DNA from: Rhodocyclaceae bacterium
GTDB taxonomy: Bacteria > Pseudomonadota > Gammaproteobacteria > Burkholderiales > Rhodocyclaceae
DNA length: 58,900 nt
Reading direction: 5' to 3'
NCBI GenBank assembly: GCA_030824115.1
Contig: JAVBYI010000007.1
Span: 1 to 58,900 of the forward strand
The position numbers and the translations under genes are program-made. Under the pieces are notes generated by a model, which saw only the letters and a program-made list of their open reading frames with translations, was not told where the DNA came from and ran no database searches. Of the stretch, positions 31,426 to 42,954 are shown piece after piece. The first letter of the stretch is position 1. The number at the start of each line of letters is the position of its first letter.

Positions 31426-32838
31426 TCAGCCGTCCTCGTTCGGCCAATGCTCGGAAAGCCGGTGGCTGTGGGTGGTGCCAGATACATTAGTTGCGCTTTC
31501 ACCCTTCGGCGCGTTGCCGGGGGTGATCTTCACCGTAGGGCTTGCCGTCCCGGCAGCGCCGACTTTTGATGGATCAGGGTAGGGGTTGTTGCGCTTTGCC
31601 TGCCGGTCCCGGCGCATCTGCACATCCTGCGGGTTGTAGCCCATCTCCTCGTCGATCATGTCTTGCGGCATGCCCATGGCCTGCCACTTGAGCATTCGGT
31701 CGGTGAGCTGGTTCGGCGTCTCTGTCCTGCGCTCGGCGAAGCTGACCCAGTATTCCTCGGCGTCCGGGTTTATGCCTTTGAGCAGCAGATGCAGGCGGAA
31801 GCCCTGGTCGTAGCCCCAGGCCAGCGTGTCCTGCAGGCTATCCACTTCCTCGTAGTAGTCGCGCTTCAGATCCTCCAGGATGTCGCGCGCCATGTCTTCG
31901 GTGTAGCCCATCAGGCCCTTCGGTACCGGGGTGCCGGCGAAGAAGGTATCGAGCAGGTGGGTGATGTCGCGGATCTGGTCCAGGTTGGTGTCGCCCTGGA
32001 CGGCAGAAACGCCGCCCTTCCTGTTGAGGTAGTAGTCGGTGGTTATTTCGCGCTGGTCCGCCTCGTTGGCGGCACGGTACTTCGCAATATCGGCCTCGGT
32101 CGCACCTTCCAGCACATGTGCCATGCGCAGCGGGGCGCGCTGGCGGCGACGGATGACCAGATCCTGCTCGGTCATGCGCAGCTTCTTCCACACCTCGCGC
32201 GTGGCATCGAGGAAGGGGCGGCCCAGGGCGCCCATGTCGTCGAAGCTCTCCGGGTCGAAGCGCGCCATGGTCATCTGGTAGAGCGCGAAGGAGGCCAGCT
32301 CGCGGCCTTCGACGGGGTCGAACTGCACATAGGCGCGGCGCGGATCCTTAAAGCGCCCGGCGGAATCAATCTGCGGCACGATGGTTTCGGATGGCATGCG
32401 GATGCCGCTCACCACGTTCATGCCGTCATCCAGCACCCACTGCTGGCAGGCGGCGCCTTCCATCACCAGCCCACGCGCATCGGAGCGCAATTTCTCCGGC
32501 CGGTTGAGCTGCAGGCGGCGCGCGAAATCTTCCCACTCGCGGCGCAGGGTGGCGTTTTCGCTCACCTGGGAGAACACCAGCCCACCCTTGACGATGTCGC
32601 GCGCAACACGGGAATGGATGCGCTTGACGCGGCCATCGCTGCGGTCCATCTCGCGGATGTCGAGAATCGCCTGCCGCTGGTTGGGATCGACCCACAGCAT
32701 GCGGTACTGATAATCCAGACTGCTTTCCGGCGTGGCGCGGCGGCCCAGCTCGTTGCCGGAGTGTTCGCCCGGCCAGAACGCGCGGGCCTTGGCGGCAATG
32801 CCCTTGCCCATCGCCCGGATGTCTTCAACGATGCCCAT
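31426..32838 (-). CDS. Phage portal protein
   Basis: A 470-residue protein upstream of MuF and downstream of large terminase. YQYRMLWVDPNQRQAILDIR, RVKRIHSRVARDIVKGGLVF, YVQFDPVEGRELASFALYQM, VPKGLMGYTEDMARDILED and a C-terminal tail fit dodecameric portals of SPP1/HK97-like phages. A copy of the dispersed 25-bp repeat is read in frame in the C-terminal tail (KVGAAGTASP). The gene ends 3 bases before the MuF start. Confidence 0.85.
   Translation of the reverse strand: MGIVEDIRAMGKGIAAKARAFWPGEHSGNELGRRATPESSLDYQYRMLWVDPNQRQAILDIREMDRSDGRVKRIHSRVARDIVKGGLVFSQVSENATLRREWEDFARRLQLNRPEKLRSDARGLVMEGAACQQWVLDDGMNVVSGIRMPSETIVPQIDSAGRFKDPRRAYVQFDPVEGRELASFALYQMTMARFDPESFDDMGALGRPFLDATREVWKKLRMTEQDLVIRRRQRAPLRMAHVLEGATEADIAKYRAANEADQREITTDYYLNRKGGVSAVQGDTNLDQIRDITHLLDTFFAGTPVPKGLMGYTEDMARDILEDLKRDYYEEVDSLQDTLAWGYDQGFRLHLLLKGINPDAEEYWVSFAERRTETPNQLTDRMLKWQAMGMPQDMIDEEMGYNPQDVQMRRDRQAKRNNPYPDPSKVGAAGTASPTVKITPGNAPKGESATNVSGTTHSHRLSEHWPNEDG
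31544..31567 (-). repeat. Dispersed 25-bp repeat, copy 4 (inside portal gene)
   Basis: GCCGTCCCGGCAGCGCCGAC then TTTT; one mismatch to the core. It is read in frame as KVGAAGTA in the disordered-looking C-terminal tail of the portal protein. Confidence 0.75.
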
Positions 32839-33088
32839 TCAGTCCCACCCTTTCCTTGAGCTCGGCCGTGCTTTCCAGCACCAACTGGCCGGCATGCAGG
32901 CTGTTGATCGGTTCCGGCCGCTGCGGGCCGGTGTAACTTATGTCGCGCCAGCCGATGTCGAAGCCGGCCGCGCGCAGCGCCTTGATGCTGCCGGCCATCT
33001 CGGGATGGATCGCCTTCACCAGTTCGATGTTCTTCGCCACGCGGGCCTTTTCGGCCTTGGTCAGGGGCATCAGCGCGGTGGCGCTCAT
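32825..33088 (-). CDS. Small phage protein between terminase and portal
   Basis: An 87-residue protein (MPLTKAEKARVAKNIELVKA, IHPEMAGSIKALRAAGFDIG, SLHAGQLVLESTAELKERVG) overlapping terminase by 4 bases and portal by 14. It is predicted mostly helical. Function unknown. Confidence 0.65.
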   Translation of the reverse strand: MSATALMPLTKAEKARVAKNIELVKAIHPEMAGSIKALRAAGFDIGWRDISYTGPQRPEPINSLHAGQLVLESTAELKERVGLNGHR

Positions 33089-34743
33089 GCCGGCGCTCCC
33101 AGCAGCTGCTCGCGCGTCTGGCGCTTGTGCTCGATGACGGTTGGCACGAAGGCTTCCATGCCGCGCGTGGCCAATGCCCAGGTTGCCGCGCAGTCGGCGT
33201 CGAAGAGGTCATCACCAACTTTCGGATCAGCCATCTTGAAGCTGGAATAGCCGGCTTTCGTCGCCTCGGCCTTCATGTTCGCCAACTGGCGCACGTAGGT
33301 TTTCCAGTCGGCGGTGCCGTCGGCGGTGCGGTCGAGGCGCACCAGCGGCACCTTGTGCGCCTGGCCGTTGGCTTCGTCGACCACCAGCTCGGTACCGTCG
33401 TCGAAGTAGGCAATGGCGGCCTGGCCGTTGTGATACGCGGTGCGCAGCGACGAGGCCATGCTGTGCTTCACCTGACCCTCGAAGCGGATCGGCGCGAACG
33501 GCCATGCGCCCCAGGTGCTGGCGGTACTCTGGCCTTCGCCGATGGTGCGGCGGTCTATGGTGGTCAGCCCGGCGGCGAACAGGCGATCGTTCAGGCTGGT
33601 GAGCATGCCCAGGCCGTAGGCGTCGCCCATCGCCATATCCGGCATGAAGTAGGTCCAGAAGCCGAGCAGGTCCAACTCCACTACCTTGTCATCGGTACCG
33701 GCCGGCCAGGTCTTCACGAACAGCGTGCACAGGAAGTTGCCGATCTGTTCCTTCACCACCAGCGCCGAGCGCGAGGCCTCGGGCCGTTCGCCGTGGCCGG
33801 AATGGTCGTAGCCAAAGGACACCAGCCCGCGTTTCTTGTATTTCGCCCCCGGCAGCGGATCGGCCGGCATGAGGCTGGCGGCCAGCCCCACGGCCATGGC
33901 GCGGCGGATGTACTTTTCCCAGATCCAGTTCTGGCTGGCGACGTTCTTGCCGAGAAACTGCCGAATGTATTCGGCCTCGGGCATCTGCGCCCGCATGTCG
34001 AGCATGAATTGCTCATTGAGGATGCCGAGCTGGATGCCCAGATGCACATCGATGATCGGCAGCAGGTGGTAGCCGCCGGAATCGATCAGCCCCTGCAGCA
34101 CGTCTGCACCCTTGAACACGCCGGTAATGCGCACCTGGGGCTTGAAGCTGGCGGCATCGCGATCCACCCCCAGCCGGCGAGCGGCGCCCAACATGGGCAG
34201 GAATCGCGACAGCAGCCGGTCGGATGGCATGTCGTCGGTTTCCTCCAGGCTGGCGGCCGTCAGCGCGTCACCGTCGATCTGCGCCATGATGCCGTAGGCC
34301 GAGGCGCCGGACTGGTTGGCGAACAGGTATTTCGTGTCCGACAGCTGCGCCCGGCCTTGCTTGTGGGCGATGTAAGCCAGCAGCATCTCGGAACGGCGGA
34401 TCGCGTCGAGGTGATAGTTCAGGTTGTTCTGCGACTGCTGCTGACGCGGCGCCACGATGCCCTCTGTCTGGTGCGGCATCGTCGCCAGGTGCTCCAGCAG
34501 GTACATCTCCTTGCAGGCCGTCTTGCCCGTCCGCCGGCACGACACGTCGACCGTGTTCGGGTGCTGATCCATCTCGATCATCTTCAGCACCTGCACCGGG
34601 TCCAGCTCGACGTTATGCACGTGCTTGTGCCAGAGCGCATGCGGTCGCAACCCGGTATCCGGGTCCGGGCGCGCGAATTGCATGATCGCCTGCTCGGCCC
34701 GGCTGGCGATGGTAATGCGCTCGGCGGCGGTGACGCGGGTCAT
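33085..34743 (-). CDS. Terminase large subunit
   Basis: A 552-residue packaging motor. A deviant Walker A (CRRTGKTACKEMY) lies at about residues 68-80 and an ATPase region follows. The C-terminal nuclease domain shows acidic positions in VSFGYDHSGHGE, MAMGDAYGLGM and DDLFDADCAATWAL. It cuts and translocates phage DNA into the prohead through the portal encoded two genes on. The start at 34743 has no strong Shine-Dalgarno. A gap of 133 bases separates it from the zinc-finger gene upstream. Confidence 0.87.
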   Translation of the reverse strand: MTRVTAAERITIASRAEQAIMQFARPDPDTGLRPHALWHKHVHNVELDPVQVLKMIEMDQHPNTVDVSCRRTGKTACKEMYLLEHLATMPHQTEGIVAPRQQQSQNNLNYHLDAIRRSEMLLAYIAHKQGRAQLSDTKYLFANQSGASAYGIMAQIDGDALTAASLEETDDMPSDRLLSRFLPMLGAARRLGVDRDAASFKPQVRITGVFKGADVLQGLIDSGGYHLLPIIDVHLGIQLGILNEQFMLDMRAQMPEAEYIRQFLGKNVASQNWIWEKYIRRAMAVGLAASLMPADPLPGAKYKKRGLVSFGYDHSGHGERPEASRSALVVKEQIGNFLCTLFVKTWPAGTDDKVVELDLLGFWTYFMPDMAMGDAYGLGMLTSLNDRLFAAGLTTIDRRTIGEGQSTASTWGAWPFAPIRFEGQVKHSMASSLRTAYHNGQAAIAYFDDGTELVVDEANGQAHKVPLVRLDRTADGTADWKTYVRQLANMKAEATKAGYSSFKMADPKVGDDLFDADCAATWALATRGMEAFVPTVIEHKRQTREQLLGAPA

Positions 34744-34876
34744 CGGAATAACGCCTCAATAGCCAAACTGATCGGGCGGCGCGGCGGCATCATGATCTGC
34801 CACCAAATTTGATTACGCTGACGCTCAGATAGCTGCGTCATCCCAGCTCGCCGAGGAGTAAAGAAAGCCTGCCCCC

Positions 34877-35830
34877 TCATGCCGTCCCACCGTTCTGCTG
34901 GTTGTACTCAATCAACACCGGATCGCGCTCGCGGTTGGCGGTGGCGTTGCTCATCAGCCCGCGCAGATCCTCCAGCGCCTTGGCCTGCCGCTGGGCGTAG
35001 AGCGTCAGATCCTCGCGCGCCTGCTGCTGCGACTGCAGGCGGCCGAAGTCCTGCTCCTCGTCGTCGATCACCTTCTGGGTCATGCCCATGTCGGCGAGCG
35101 ACAGGTTGTTACGCGACAGCAGTTCGCCCAGGGGCTTGAAGAGCGGGTGGGCCATTACCTCGCGCATCAGGATGCGGCGCGCACCGGTCTCGTCGACGTA
35201 TTCGGCCACGACGATCTCGCCGCTGTCCTTGTCGGTGTAGTACTCCGGCATCTGGACCTTCACGCCGTCTGCGATGATCGTCTGGACGATCTGCTGCACC
35301 ATGGCAAACAGAGCTGCCTGAAGGTCGGCATAGATCCCGCGCAAGTGCTCAGGCTTGCGCTGCTCGAAGGCGGCATGGTGCTTCATGAATAGCCGCGTCT
35401 GCTTGGTGCAGGCTGGCTGGCTGCGGCAGTAATCAAAATCCACGTCACACCCAGCGCAGAACGAATAGCTGCCAGGCCGTGAAGGGAAGTAAGTCGCCGT
35501 TTTCGCCGACAACCCGTGCTTCATGGCGTTGAAGCGGGTCCGCATGGCTTCCTCCGGGGTCGGGTGCCCGGCCAGATTCGCGGTCACCATGGCCTTGCCA
35601 TCGGCGGTTTTCGGCCCGGTGGCGTTCTGCCAACCCTTCAGCAGCGCCAGCCACCAGTGCGCCGCGCCGGCATCCTCTCCACAGTCAGGGCAGGTGGCCG
35701 CATAACTCCATGGGTGCCAGTCTCGCTCCGGACAATCATCAACCCGCACCGGAACGGCAGAAAACGTCCGCTTGCAGCTGCAGCGGAACGTGACTTCGGT
35801 TAGCGGTTTGGAATAGTCACCATTGGACAT
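34877..35830 (-). CDS. Zinc-finger protein in the small-terminase position
   Basis: A 317-residue protein at the head of the packaging/late block. Three Cys-rich segments are visible: FRCSCKRTF, ATCPDCGEDAG and FCAGCDVDFDYCRSQPAC. A central RTRFNAMKHGLSA and a helical C-terminal half (LLSRNNLSLADMGMTQKVID) follow. RFNAMKHGL-type motifs are common in phage terminase-associated proteins that recognise DNA, so a small-terminase role is plausible from position and zinc ligands. I do not recognise the family with certainty. Confidence 0.7.
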   Translation of the reverse strand: MSNGDYSKPLTEVTFRCSCKRTFSAVPVRVDDCPERDWHPWSYAATCPDCGEDAGAAHWWLALLKGWQNATGPKTADGKAMVTANLAGHPTPEEAMRTRFNAMKHGLSAKTATYFPSRPGSYSFCAGCDVDFDYCRSQPACTKQTRLFMKHHAAFEQRKPEHLRGIYADLQAALFAMVQQIVQTIIADGVKVQMPEYYTDKDSGEIVVAEYVDETGARRILMREVMAHPLFKPLGELLSRNNLSLADMGMTQKVIDDEEQDFGRLQSQQQAREDLTLYAQRQAKALEDLRGLMSNATANRERDPVLIEYNQQNGGTA

Positions 35831-36142
35831 CCTGCCGATGGTCGACAGAATCGGGTGACATAACTAGGGGCAGCAGATGTCGTGGGTAGGTATTGATCAC
35901 CACTTTCTCACCACTTTCTCACCACTTTTCCACGGCTTGTTCTATCGCCTTGCGGTCTGGCGCTAGATAAAATGGTGCCCACTAGAGAAGCGCCCGGACA
36001 GATTGGCTGCCCGGGCGGAAAGAGGCCGGTTACCCAACCGCGAAAGAACTGTCAGATTAGCAAAGGCAAAGTACCTTGCGCAACGGCAGTGGTTAATGGT
36101 AAATGGCCGCTTCTCTGGTGCTTTTTTGTGAAGGAGCCATTT
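35831..36142. other. Non-coding interval at right edge of phage module, with 11-bp tandem repeats
   Basis: A 312-base stretch without a gene. It holds three tandem copies of TCACCACTTTC at 35897-35929 just upstream of the first phage late gene, a reasonable place for a cos/pac or small-terminase binding site, or a regulatory site. The rest shows no clear promoter or terminator. The phage-chromosome junction may lie here or in the following kilobase; no att duplication can be seen because the left end is outside the window. Confidence 0.5.
35897..35930 (+). repeat. Three tandem copies of an 11-bp unit
   Basis: TCACCACTTTC is repeated at 35897, 35908 and 35919, the last continuing as TTTTCC. 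Too short and regular for CRISPR. Confidence 0.7.
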
Positions 36143-36292
36143 ATGGCAGCCAGCAAAAGCAGCAATACCCGCACCTTTAAAGTCGGGCGCGATGCCGGGA
36201 GCGGTAAGCTCATCCCGGTTGAGAAAGCCAGGGCAATGGGGAATCGCGCGGTCGTGGAGACCATGAAGGTCCCCACTAAGCCTAAGAAGTAG
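36143..36292 (+). CDS. Small conserved basic protein
   Basis: 49 residues (MAASKSSNTRTFKVGRDAGS, then GKLIPVEKARAM and a TMKVPTKPKK tail), resembling short proteobacterial proteins of the NRTFKVGRDAGTG... type with unknown role. AAGGAG lies 6 bases before the ATG, and a strong terminator follows the stop by 10 bases, so it is a complete single-gene unit. It is the first rightward gene after the phage module. Confidence 0.7.
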   Translation: MAASKSSNTRTFKVGRDAGSGKLIPVEKARAMGNRAVVETMKVPTKPKK

Positions 36293-36302
36293 TAATCAGG
36301 CT

Positions 36303-36326
36303 ACCGGGGCTTCGGCCCCGGTTTTA
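36303..36326 (+). terminator. Rho-independent terminator
   Basis: ACCGGGGC-TTCG-GCCCCGGT, a perfect 8-bp stem with a UUCG tetraloop, followed by TTT. It ends the unit of the 49-residue protein. Confidence 0.9.
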
Positions 36327-36358
36327 AGCCGCCAATCTCCATCTTTGGGGCAGCTCTA

Positions 36359-36386
36359 TTGCTATTTGCGCACCCCTATGTATAAT
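36359..36386 (+). promoter_or_regulatory. Sigma-70-type promoter
   Basis: TTGCTA (36359-36364), a 16-base spacer and a perfect TATAAT (36381-36386). It would start a transcript at about 36393, with a leader of about 150 bases before the gene at 36547. Confidence 0.7.
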
Positions 36387-36457
36387 CCGCCCCTCGATTT
36401 TCCCGTGTGTTGTTGTTGTTGTTTTGGTTCGTAGTAAGTGATGCACGGGGAGCCAAA

Positions 36458-36504
36458 AAAGCACGTAGTTGGCCCAGCCAAGCATGGCTGGGTTTTGTGC
36501 TTTG
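36458..36504 (+). ncRNA. Structured leader or small RNA ending in a terminator-like hairpin
   Basis: CCCAGCC (36473-36479), loop AAGCAT, GGCTGGG (36486-36492) and TTTT form a terminator-like hairpin. AAAGCAC (36458-36464) pairs with GTGCTTT (36497-36503) outside it. It lies between the promoter at 36359-36386 and the gene at 36547, so it could be an attenuator or a small RNA of about 105 bases. It matches no family I recognise. Confidence 0.5.
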
Positions 36505-36546
36505 TGGATTGCACTTTTTGGTCGAATAATTTTTCAGGAAACCGCC

Positions 36547-36810
36547 ATGCAAACCGCCCAGCACACCGCCCCAATCCTCCAGCACCTGAAGAAGTACGGT
36601 CAGCTTTTGGACTCCGAAATTGCCGCAGCCACAGGCATCCCCCTTCAAAAGGTGCGGACATCCCTGATCGAGTTGTCGGACAGGGGGGAAATCTCCCGCT
36701 GCAGCGTTACTCGCTTCCTTAACGGCAAGTCCGTCGAGGCGATGCAGTGCCGCGTTTCGGGTTATGTACCGCCTTCTGCTCCTGGCAGAAAACCCGGCGT
36801 CAAGTCCTGA
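36547..36810 (+). CDS. Small winged-helix transcriptional regulator
   Basis: 87 residues from the ATG at 36547, with CAGGAAACC upstream. ILQHLKKYGQLLDSEIAAAT, GIPLQKVRTSLIELSDRGEI and SRCSVTRFLNGKSVEAMQCR give helix-turn-helix plus wing, as in FaeA-like or MarR-like mini-regulators. It follows a structured leader. Whether it belongs to the phage or the host is unclear. Confidence 0.65.
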   Translation: MQTAQHTAPILQHLKKYGQLLDSEIAAATGIPLQKVRTSLIELSDRGEISRCSVTRFLNGKSVEAMQCRVSGYVPPSAPGRKPGVKS

Positions 36811-36837
36811 TTCCCCCTTATTACGTCGAGATAGAGT

Positions 36838-37062
36838 ATGAGTGACACAGCTTACTGCTACCACTGCGGAAAACATCATCCCATCGAGGAAATGCGCCAG
36901 CTGACGACCAAGACCGGCAAGCGTTGGCGTTGCATCAAGAGTATTGAGGCCACCAAGGCGGATCGTGAAACGCGCGATGCGTTTGGCAAGAAAATTACCG
37001 CCAATAACAAGGCCGACTCCCAGAGTCGGGCAAGAATTACCCTGAACGCCGGGCGTACATAA
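36838..37062 (+). CDS. Small zinc-ribbon-like protein
   Basis: 74 residues opening MSDTAYCYHCGKHHPIEEMR, with TGKRWRCIKS; C-x2-C with two His and a later Cys suggests a single zinc site. A Lys/Arg-rich C-terminal half follows. It lies 27 bases after the winged-helix gene, and a strong terminator follows 14 bases after the stop. Function unknown. Confidence 0.65.
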   Translation: MSDTAYCYHCGKHHPIEEMRQLTTKTGKRWRCIKSIEATKADRETRDAFGKKITANNKADSQSRARITLNAGRT

Positions 37063-37076
37063 GTTATTCCGTGCCC

Positions 37077-37105
37077 GCTCACGAGCATTCTGCTCGTGAG
37101 CCTTT

Positions 37106-37107
<2 letters not shown>
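37077..37107 (+). terminator. Strong terminator between convergent genes
   Basis: GCTCACGAGCA-TTC-TGCTCGTGAGC, an 11-bp perfect stem, followed by CTTTTT. It lies between the rightward small genes and the end of leftward parC and may serve both directions. Confidence 0.9.
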
Positions 37108-41490
<4,383 letters not shown>

Positions 41491-42741
41491 TTAGCCGTTG
41501 GCGGTCAGACTTTCGGCCCAGCGGATGGCCTCAAGTTGTGCCGTATTGACATCCTGCAGCGTCAATCTCAGCGTGATGGCGAGACTTTCGATATGCTCGT
41601 AACGGCTCTGCTCCAGGGCTTCGGCCAGCGATAGCAACATGCCAAGCTGACCCTCATAGCCGAGGATGGCCCGCGTCAGGTGGTCCGGCAGCGGCAACTT
41701 GGCGAGTGCCTTGGCCAGCGGCAGGCCAAAGACGACATCCAGCATCGACAGCATGCCGACCATGAAGAGATTGTCCTGTTCGTGGGCGGGCAGCACACGG
41801 CGACCGGCCGATTCAATGAAGCGGCTGCGCGTCAGCACGGTTTTCATCAGTGCGGCGGGGGCTGCGGCATTGCCGGCGGTGTAAAGCAACAGGGCAACCC
41901 AGCGGTACAACTGCTTGTAGCCGAGAATCTGGATCGCATGGGCAATGCTGGTGACCTTGCGGCCACGGCTCATGCCGGCCGAGTTGATATAGCCAAGCAG
42001 TTTGACCACCAGCGTCGGATCGCGCTTGAAGGCTTGTTCGATTTTTCCCGGTTCGGCACCTTGGCCCACGAGATCAAAAACTTCCACCAGATTTGCCAAG
42101 CCGGTGTTCAGTTCGCGTTCCGGGAGAATTTCCGGGCGGGTAAAGAAATAGCCCTGAAAGTAGTCGAAGCCGACATCCCGACAGAACTTGTATTCACTAC
42201 CATTGCCCACATGCTTGGCGATCTTTTTGACCGGGTAGTCCTTCAGGCGATCAAAGTGGCCGTACAGGGCGTAGCTGTTTTCGCTGTCCGTGGCGAGCTT
42301 GATATAGGCAGCGCGCACCAGCAGTTCTTCGCTCTCCCCGGCGAGATCAAACCCGTCCAGCGAGATAGGAATGTCACGGCGACGCAGTTCGTCGATCGTC
42401 GTCAAGGCAGCTTCTGTGACGGCACCGGGTGCGCCGTGCAGGTCGAGGACAATCAGTCCCTCCGGCAGCAGGGCAAGAAAATCGGCATCGTCCAACAGGG
42501 CGATATCGGCATTGAGAAAGACCCGCTTGCCCTCTGGTAACCAACTGCCATCCATATTGCCCAGCAGGTGTGCCAGCACAGCAGCACTCCCCTCCAGACT
42601 GTTGGATGGCGTGCCATCCTCGGCCCGGCCGGGGTAGGCATAGAGTTCGTAACCAAGAGTATCCCCATTGCGGTCGATGATCGGCTGGCGCTCGATCAAG
42701 GCTTGCTGGCTGGAGATTTCCGGGCTGTGCGGTGCATTCAT
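41491..42741 (-). CDS. EAL-HDOD signalling protein
   Basis: 416 residues from the ATG at 42741 (the frame continues to a TTG at 42768). Residues about 15-205 are a degenerate EAL domain (ALIERQPIIDRNGDTLGYEL, LFLNADIALLDD-like region, YFQGYFFTRPEIL). Residues about 210-400 are an HDOD domain (LVVKLLGYINSAGMSRGRKV, SIAHAIQILGYKQLYRWVAL). The EAL metal ligands are largely absent, so it probably does not cleave c-di-GMP and acts as a scaffold or sensor (YuxH family). It stands alone between parE and tRNA-Arg. Confidence 0.88.
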   Translation of the reverse strand: MNAPHSPEISSQQALIERQPIIDRNGDTLGYELYAYPGRAEDGTPSNSLEGSAAVLAHLLGNMDGSWLPEGKRVFLNADIALLDDADFLALLPEGLIVLDLHGAPGAVTEAALTTIDELRRRDIPISLDGFDLAGESEELLVRAAYIKLATDSENSYALYGHFDRLKDYPVKKIAKHVGNGSEYKFCRDVGFDYFQGYFFTRPEILPERELNTGLANLVEVFDLVGQGAEPGKIEQAFKRDPTLVVKLLGYINSAGMSRGRKVTSIAHAIQILGYKQLYRWVALLLYTAGNAAAPAALMKTVLTRSRFIESAGRRVLPAHEQDNLFMVGMLSMLDVVFGLPLAKALAKLPLPDHLTRAILGYEGQLGMLLSLAEALEQSRYEHIESLAITLRLTLQDVNTAQLEAIRWAESLTANG

Positions 42742-42774
42742 GCCATGTTTTCTGAAAAATAATCTCAATCACAC

Positions 42775-42803
42775 TTTACGACAGAAAGTGTTTCGGCTAT
42801 AGT
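42775..42803 (+). promoter_or_regulatory. Promoter of tRNA-Arg
   Basis: TTTACG (42775-42780), a 17-base spacer and TATAGT (42798-42803), about 18 bases before the mature tRNA. The downstream GCGCGCC is typical of a stringent-control discriminator. Confidence 0.65.
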
Positions 42804-42820
42804 GCGCGCCTTGTTTATGC

Positions 42821-42897
42821 GCGCCCGTAGCTCAGCTGGATAGAGTACTTGGCTACGAACCAAGGGGTCGGGCGTTCGAATCGCTCCGGGCGCGCCA
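42821..42897 (+). tRNA. tRNA-Arg (anticodon ACG)
   Basis: A 77-base cloverleaf. The acceptor GCGCCCG pairs with CGGGCGC, followed by the discriminator G and an encoded CCA. The D arm contains AGCTCAGCTGGATAGAG, the anticodon stem CTTGG/CCAAG with loop CTACGAA gives anticodon ACG, and the T loop is TTCGAAT. The gene is intact, with its own promoter and terminator. Confidence 0.95.
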
Positions 42898-42906
42898 AGA
42901 ACATCA

Positions 42907-42940
42907 ACGGGTTAGATCAGAAATGGTCTAGCCCGTTTTC
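42907..42940 (+). terminator. Terminator after tRNA-Arg
   Basis: ACGGGTTAGA and TCTAGCCCGT form a 10-bp stem (one G-U pair) around a 10-base loop, followed by TTTC. Confidence 0.82.
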
Positions 42941-42954
42941 ATTTGTATGGGGAC

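Noticed and set aside
31663..32859. 398-codon frame opposite the portal gene
   Set aside because: Antisense shadow with no ribosome-binding site or domain.
33127..34812. 561-codon frame on the plus strand opposite large terminase
   Set aside because: Antisense shadow of terminase, Gly/His/Arg-rich, no start signal or motif.
35897..35930. Possible CRISPR array
   Set aside because: Direct 11-bp units without spacers; no cas genes anywhere in the window.
42821..42897. tRNA-Arg as prophage attachment site
   Set aside because: The tRNA is intact but no second copy of its 3' end is seen near the phage module, and parC-parE and another gene lie between.
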